NCBI RefSeq assembly: GCF_000091045.1
Contig: NC_006684.1
Location: 969,001-1,033,000, forward strand
Length of the DNA stretch: 64,000 nucleotides
Direction of reading: 5' to 3'
DNA from: Cryptococcus deneoformans JEC21
Taxonomy: Eukaryota > Basidiomycota > Tremellomycetes > Tremellales > Cryptococcaceae
Shown: in pieces, positions 57,962 through 64,000 of the stretch
How the letters are laid out: each line of letters begins with the position of its first letter
Position numbering within the stretch: the stretch's first letter is position 1
The notes under the pieces: model-generated
What the model saw: the letters and a program-made list of their open reading frames with translations, nothing else
What the model was told of the DNA's origin: nothing
The model's database searches: none
Made by a program: the position numbers and the translations under genes

Positions 57962-60107
57962 ATGGCCCCCCCCTCCCCCGCCCCGCTCCGCCCCCTCCCC
58001 AAGCAGCCGTACACCGCCATCGAGTACCCCGGCCCCGTCTCCCACCCCGCCGCCATCCTCCGCCACGCCGCCCAGGACGACATCAACGCATGCTTCAACG
58101 CCCCCGCAGCACACCCCGCCGACCTCCAGCTCCGCTTCCGCGGCGATGCCCCGGGCCCGCCCCTCAGGGGGTACAGGATCCCCAGCCAGAAGCTCCTCAT
58201 GAGAATAGTAAAGCGCAGGCGAAAACGCGCTGCTGGAGATGAGCGCGCTGCTGGAGATGCCGCACACGGCGTCTTTAGAGCAGAAATGGTAGGCACAGTG
58301 AACCACACCGTTCGCTTCGTATGTAAGTACTGCGCCCTCCGCCTGGCCCAGTCTGCAGCCAAAGGTCCATATTGGCTGACGAGAACGGACGTCCGTTTCA
58401 GCCATGGCCGACTACCAGTGGACTCCTGATGCCGACGGCCCGACAGCGTCGCTCATAAATTCACTGAAAGCTCTTGACTGTAGGTTTTGACTGCCCTGGG
58501 GCAATATCTAATCTGCTCTTCCAACTTTTGTCATCTGTAGACAACGCTATTCTAAACTACTCTTTCCCTCCCTTGGCCGAGGAATACATTGAACCTCGTC
58601 CCGATGCGACCGATCAACAGCCCAGATTTCGCTCCAAATTGGACTTGCAGCCTCTTCCAATATTCTCTACGAGAAACTTGCCTGCTGTCTACAAGCAAGT
58701 TTTTTGATTTTTTGCCGTCTCTTGTGTCGTTCTTACTTTTCCCGTCAGTTTCAAAATGCCTCCCCAGGTGGTCCCCGTGGAGGTAGCTCATCCCATCACC
58801 GGCCGTCTGCGTACGCGGTATGCCAATAATACGCGAGAACACGGTCTCGCACCCCATATCATTCAACATGACCATACGCTAGGCGATGTCCCTCGTGAAC
58901 CAAACGTGATCGTACAGGGTAAAATGCCTAGACTGAATCAAACCCTTTTACAGAAATTGAAACAGGTGAGTTTCTGGTCGGACAAAGATGGTATTTTCAA
59001 AAACAAAACTAAAAAACTAACTCGAATCAGGCTTTTGAGAAGAGACCCGTTTGGGTCAAACAATCATTACTAGCCCAGTTTTCGGAAGAGGAGCAGGGTG
59101 AAATGAAGCGGTTGGCTATCTTATCTCTCGTATTTTGCAAAAAAAGGGCTAATCAGCTGCTGCCTATCTAGAGAGAAAGCTTATTTCCCGAGTGTGGCAT
59201 ATGTCATCAACACGGGTGTCTACAGTAAATGCCTCGTCAAATACGGATACGATCCGAGGCTTGATATCGAGTCCCGAAAGTCAGTTTATCCATTTCCCCT
59301 TGCACCACTGATCGAATCAAGACAAAAGACGCGTAGAATTGACTTTTTCTTCTCCAGACTACAGCACATTTTCTTCTATGCCCATAAGAAGACTGTGAAA
59401 AACCCGATGAATACCAATCCCGAGAATGATGAAGAGGCGGATCGCCGTGAAGGCTGGTGGGAAGACGAGCAAGCTCGACTGATAGCGGAGAATAAACGGC
59501 CGCCTATTGATCCCAGGTAAGTTCTCAAGACTCCCGTCGCCCCAGGTTTTTAACTTTTCAAATAGCAAGGCGAACACTTTCGATGGACAGTACCTGCATA
59601 AAGCCAAGGCAGACTATCAGCTCTGCGATATAACCGATCCTTTTATCATGCGATATGTCAATGATACCAAACATCTCTCCAGCGTCTGCACTGTCTGTAT
59701 CCAATCTCTTTATCAATTTTTTGAGACTATTGCTGATACCCCACGTTTCCCCATTTTAGCTGAAATCTGGCTGGTACACTTTCCCATGGATCACGCTCAT
59801 CAAAGGTCTAGTCCGGGTGAAATACATGTACATGTTGGAAACAGGCCTTCCCGCCCCAGACGATATCTGTCACCCAGTAATCGAAGAGTACAATAAAGGC
59901 AAGATGAACGGCGGAGACTCGAGTGGTAGACGTGCTGCTGGCCGTGGTCATAACCGCCATACGGAAGAGGAGCAAGACGATATACCCGATTCAGGGGAGG
60001 ACGGTGCCGTCCCAGAGGACGAGTTGGAGGACGATAATGAGGATGAAGGTGATAGGGACGATGAAGAGGGAGTCGATAACCAGGATAAAGCGGATGATGA
60101 CTTGTAG
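57962..60107 (+). CDS. TFC1: TFIIIC subunit (tau95/GTF3C5 homologue)
   Basis: Exons 57962-58322, 58402-58479, 58541-58694, 58749-58965, 59031-59110, 59172-59279, 59358-59516, 59566-59692 and 59760-60107 give 543 aa. The N-terminal block YTAIEYPGPVSHPAAILRHA and the dimerisation region (LQLRFRGDAPG, then SQKLLMRIVKRRRK) are typical of tau95, as are VRFVSMADYQWTP, YNAILNYSF, LPAVYNFKM, RPVWVKQSLL, YFPSVAYVINTGVYSKCLVK and CDITDPFIMRYV. It ends with KSGWYTFPWITLIKGLVRV and a very acidic tail (DDNEDEGDRDDEEGVDNQDK). Tau95 contacts the A box and recruits RNA polymerase III machinery to tRNA genes. The intron at 58695 is GC-AG (AA|GCAAGT). Other donors include GTCAGT (59280) and GTCTGT (59693). Confidence 0.94.
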
Positions 60108-60458
60108 CTTGCAGTCATAAGCCGTTTGGATGTGCGTTATCCCTTTTTGGGGAGGTATGAGGGTACTGTTTATAATTATGTATAGGGTATAAATGTCACA
60201 TGTGAGGAAATGGACGCACGACCATCTTAATCACACCAATATGTAGTGTCTGACTTTTTGTCAGATCTCACACCGCTACCAGAAACAAGCTGCCTCGCAT
60301 ATGAACACAAAGTCGTGTTTAACCCCCCCAGACTTTTGTCCATCTGGACAAGGTTTTGACAGATAATCGTCTCATCGCTGCTTCTCAAAAAAGGAGAAGC
60401 GCATGAGATTCGACTAACCGTCTTCCGTCCGTCCCTTCTCTGGTATATCACATTCCAC
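60108..60458. other. Intergenic, 3' end of TFC1 and leader of the next gene
   Basis: About 350 bp. A+T-rich near 60170-60190, probably the TFC1 polyadenylation region. No other feature was seen. Confidence 0.5.
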
Positions 60459-61247
60459 ATGCTACCTTCTTCGTCCGCTCGCACCACCCCCCACAACGCC
60501 GCTAATAAGCCAAGTCATCCATACTCTACACCGACATGCGCCGCTGTCCCCCCTGTCCTCTATCGACATCGTCGTCCAACCCCCCGTCATTCTCATTGCG
60601 TTTTCACGCTCACTCCCCCCTGTCAAGTACCATCACCTATCAAGGAGGCTCGTAGTAAGACGAGAGACTCGCTCGATATATTCCGCCACAAACGTAATAA
60701 AGACCACCACAATGGATATAGAGAGAAGGAGAAGAATGTAACAATCTGCACCCCTGAAAAAGAAGAAGAGGCAACCACAATGTGGGGTAATAGGTCGCAT
60801 ACCACCCCTGTATCCTATCTTACCCACCTGGCAAACGAATTCATGGATAAAGATAAAAGCCCGAGTCCGAATAGTAGTAGTATTCCGCGCCATCATGATT
60901 GCTCGAGGATAGCCGTACAGCAAGGACATCATCATCATCATCATCGTCACTCGCCATCAGCGTCGTCTTCTCAGAGGAACCGATCACGATTGGACAATAA
61001 GAGGGAAGATGTAAATAATTGGCCTTTACGGCTGACTACCTCGGAAAAGTCGGCCAACGGTCGGCAAGGGGTCGGTTTAGGGATGGACGGATCACGAATG
61101 GCACAGGAGGTAGAGGTCGGCAGCAACGACGAGTCGATAACGCACGAATACCTGAAAGTCTTTGAAGATCACGAAGACGACCAGGATGAGGAAGGATATG
61201 AAGAAGCTGGGTACGACGAAAACAAGGTCGTCGTGCCAGAGCCGGAA

Positions 61248-61283
<36 letters not shown>

Positions 61284-61322
61284 CAGATGGAGAAAAACGA
61301 TGAAAAGGAAAAAAAGAGATGA
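60459..61322 (+). CDS. Hypothetical disordered protein with acidic C-terminus
   Basis: A single open frame of 287 aa begins at ATG 60459. No family is recognised. The N-terminus is Pro/Ser/His-rich and basic. Residues ~110-130 (VSYLTHLANEFMDKDK) may form a short helix. A His tract (seven in the run HHHHHHRH) lies near residue 157. The C-terminal 60 residues are very acidic (EDHEDDQDEEGYEEAGYDEN) and end with a helix WEWDRLLEQMEKNDEKEKKR. The compositional shift and clean stop favour a real gene, but a missed intron in the N-terminal part is possible. Confidence 0.5.
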
Positions 61323-61980
61323 AAAGCGTTGGGCCCCGGGGAAATGGTTATTCTGGGTCTTTATTCGCTTCCCTTTTTTTTATTTATCTGTGGCACACCA
61401 CCGCCTCGGTCACTTGGGCTTCACCCTTTCTTTCAACAAGCTTGCTAGACGCCATTGCCATTTGTCAAAAAAGGAATTTATTCTCACGCTGGCCGATCAC
61501 CTATCCCGCTTATGGACTGGAACACATTGTGCGCAATGGCTAGATTTTCTCAACACCGTCCACAGTTTTTTCTTCTCCTGCTCTCTGTACCTTTTACGTC
61601 TCACATCTTTTTCTAATGTTGCGGATCACGAGCGGGGCAAAAGTATCGAGATAACGAGGTCCATCAATTGCTAGGATTCGGGAATGTCGGTGAGAGGGTT
61701 TGTTTCCCCACAACTGAACGCGAGATACTTTTCAAAAGCGCAAATCAAAGGTTAGCCAAGGTCATGGGTATGTTACGATTTAGTCCGCTGTGTAGAATTA
61801 GATTATATCTCTGCATGTCTCTGGATCGTGAAAAAAAAGGTCAAAAAAGGTCATGACAAACTCGCCAACTTCTATGCCCTCATCTACAGCCACTTCCTCC
61901 TTTGACTGCCTTGTCACCACTTTCTTGCTCCATCCCAGCACTCCCGTTCCACATTTAGCTTACAATTGCTCAGCAATTAT
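61323..61980. other. Convergent 3' flanks of the hypothetical gene and SAR1
   Basis: About 660 bp. A plus-strand frame (61162-61674) overlaps the preceding coding exon in another frame and has no domain. No RNA gene or repeat was recognised. Confidence 0.45.
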
Positions 61981-62994
<1,014 letters not shown>

Positions 62995-63307
62995 GGCGTG
63001 TGCGTGGGGAGTATGGGTAAGGGATGTTGCAGTGCAGCGTATTACGGCGCCAGAAGATACAGAAAATACACTTCCCGCCAACGCGCGTCACCCGGAGATA
63101 TCTCCATGCCCGCCTGTGGCAGTGGAGGCGCGGGGTCCCCGCCTTCTCGGCTGTGCAATCCATTCACCAGAACCACACAAGACACGTCTTTTGTCCTCAA
63201 AGCCCTCAGCTTCTTCCCCTGCCATACAATAATACCTGCATTCCCAGTCCCCTCCTGAATCCCCGCCATCTTCCGATATCTCCTCACAATCTATACGGCC
63301 TGACACC
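62995..63307. promoter_or_regulatory. Shared SAR1/LOG-family divergent promoter
   Basis: About 310 bp between divergent start codons, pyrimidine-rich on the plus strand towards the right-hand gene. Frames here are not credible genes. Confidence 0.5.
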
Positions 63308-63509
63308 ATGTCCCCTTTCCCCCAGACCGCAAAGCTCAATAACCCTGTCTGTGTCTTGTCAGTCAATAACGTTACATGCCCCGTATAATCCTGCTCATTT
63401 TAATGCTTTTAGCTGTGGCTCATCCCCAGGAAACAAGCCCCTTTTTGTCAAAGCCGCGGAATCAGTTGGTAAAGGTCTTGCCAAAGCCAATATACCGCTT
63501 GTCTATGGC

Positions 63510-63549
<40 letters not shown>

Positions 63550-64000
63550 AATACTTCACACCCCACTGAACCTACCTCCAGGCGTCGTCTCTCAATCGGC
63601 ATTGTCCGCCAATGGGTATGTCCATGGCATTCTCCCTCGTGCACTTGTCGAGCCGGCATCGGAACCCACACCGGCTCCGTGGTCTACCACGAACGGAGAC
63701 ACGGCCCGGAGCAAGGAAGGGACTGGAAAGGATGTCGTGGAAGATGACAACCAAGCCAAGTTGACCGTCGAGGTTGTTGGGACTATGCATCAGGTAGGTT
63801 TCCCGACAGTGATATATGTCCTTGGCAGATGTCGTGCGATCGGACTAATGAACGTGGTTGACAGCGAAAGCTGGCCATGGCTAAACTGTCAACCGGAGGG
63901 TTTATAGTGCTTCCTGGCGGCTATGGTACTCTTGAAGAAGCTCTTGAGATGATCACCTGGAATCAGCTCGGTATCCATCGCCTTCCCATCATCATCTTGA
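63308..64000 (+). CDS. LOG-family protein (cytokinin-type phosphoribohydrolase), 3'-truncated by window edge
   Basis: Exons 63308-63357, 63413-63528, 63582-63793 and 63865 to the edge give about 170 residues so far. The family motifs [34 protein letters not shown] and [20 protein letters not shown] (the PGGYGTxxE motif) are present. Proteins of this Rossmann-fold group hydrolyse nucleoside 5'-monophosphates, releasing base and ribose 5-phosphate; in plants and some fungi they release active cytokinins. A ~30-residue insert ([18 protein letters not shown] and following residues) lies between the two motifs. The first intron uses GTCAGT. The start at 63308 is the first ATG that reaches the conserved VCVF strand. 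Confidence 0.92.

Noticed and set aside
57424..58362. 312-codon minus-strand frame across the SPT7/TFC1 promoter
   Set aside because: It reads through SPT7 introns and antisense of TFC1 exon 1; both real genes show clear family motifs in other frames.

Overview
This window is nuclear DNA from an intron-dense basidiomycete yeast. Gene content, introns of mostly 45-65 nt and protein signatures point to the Tremellales, most likely Cryptococcus or a close relative; the species is inference. I found 23 protein-coding genes, one of them cut by the right edge. I found no rRNA, tRNA, CRISPR array or intact transposon. Exons were joined by hand from splice sites, reading phase and family motifs. Nearly every model closes in frame from ATG to stop.

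Layout. 0-14.5 kb: a small GPI-type surface protein, a KTR/GT15 mannosyltransferase, a BTB-domain protein, the sphingoid-base C4-hydroxylase SUR2, the DASH subunit DAD3, the cell-polarity/endocytosis protein PAL1 and a protein-isoaspartate methyltransferase. 15.5-23 kb: a DHA1-type MFS transporter, the CCR4-NOT ubiquitin ligase NOT4 and the RES splicing factor BUD13. 25-31 kb: a DUF1752 (AreA-like) regulator-type protein and an unrecognised lysine-rich protein. 31-45 kb: a NAK-family kinase, the TRP channel YVC1, a DHA2 (VBA-like) transporter, a PQ-loop (YPQ-like) transporter and an RCR-like membrane protein. 48-54 kb: a membrane protein with a cysteine-less glutaredoxin fold and a Zn2Cys6 transcription factor. 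54-64 kb: SAGA subunit SPT7, TFIIIC subunit TFC1, an acidic hypothetical protein, the COPII GTPase SAR1 and the start of a LOG-family phosphoribohydrolase.

Genes are often head to head with short shared promoters: SPT7/TFC1 about 100 bp, kinase/YVC1 164 bp, NOT4/BUD13 about 300 bp, SAR1/LOG about 310 bp, DHA2/YPQ about 390 bp and SUR2/DAD3 about 400 bp. The run from 31 to 45 kb is enriched for endocytic and vacuolar membrane functions. NOT4, BUD13, SPT7 and TFC1 are general gene-expression factors.

The most unusual signals concern splicing. There are many micro-exons (10, 10, 14, 15, 16, 17, 19 and 20 nt, plus coding end-exons of 6, 6 and 12 nt). Three introns look GC-AG, and nine use the rare donor GTCAGT. 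PAL1 has two mutually exclusive 3' ends. SAR1, PCM1 and the zinc-cluster factor have introns that, if retained, stay open and change the protein. The Cys-less glutaredoxin-like protein is the best candidate for an unusual protein. Gene-poor stretches at 7.7-9.8, 23.0-25.2 and 44.9-48.6 kb hold no gene I can support.
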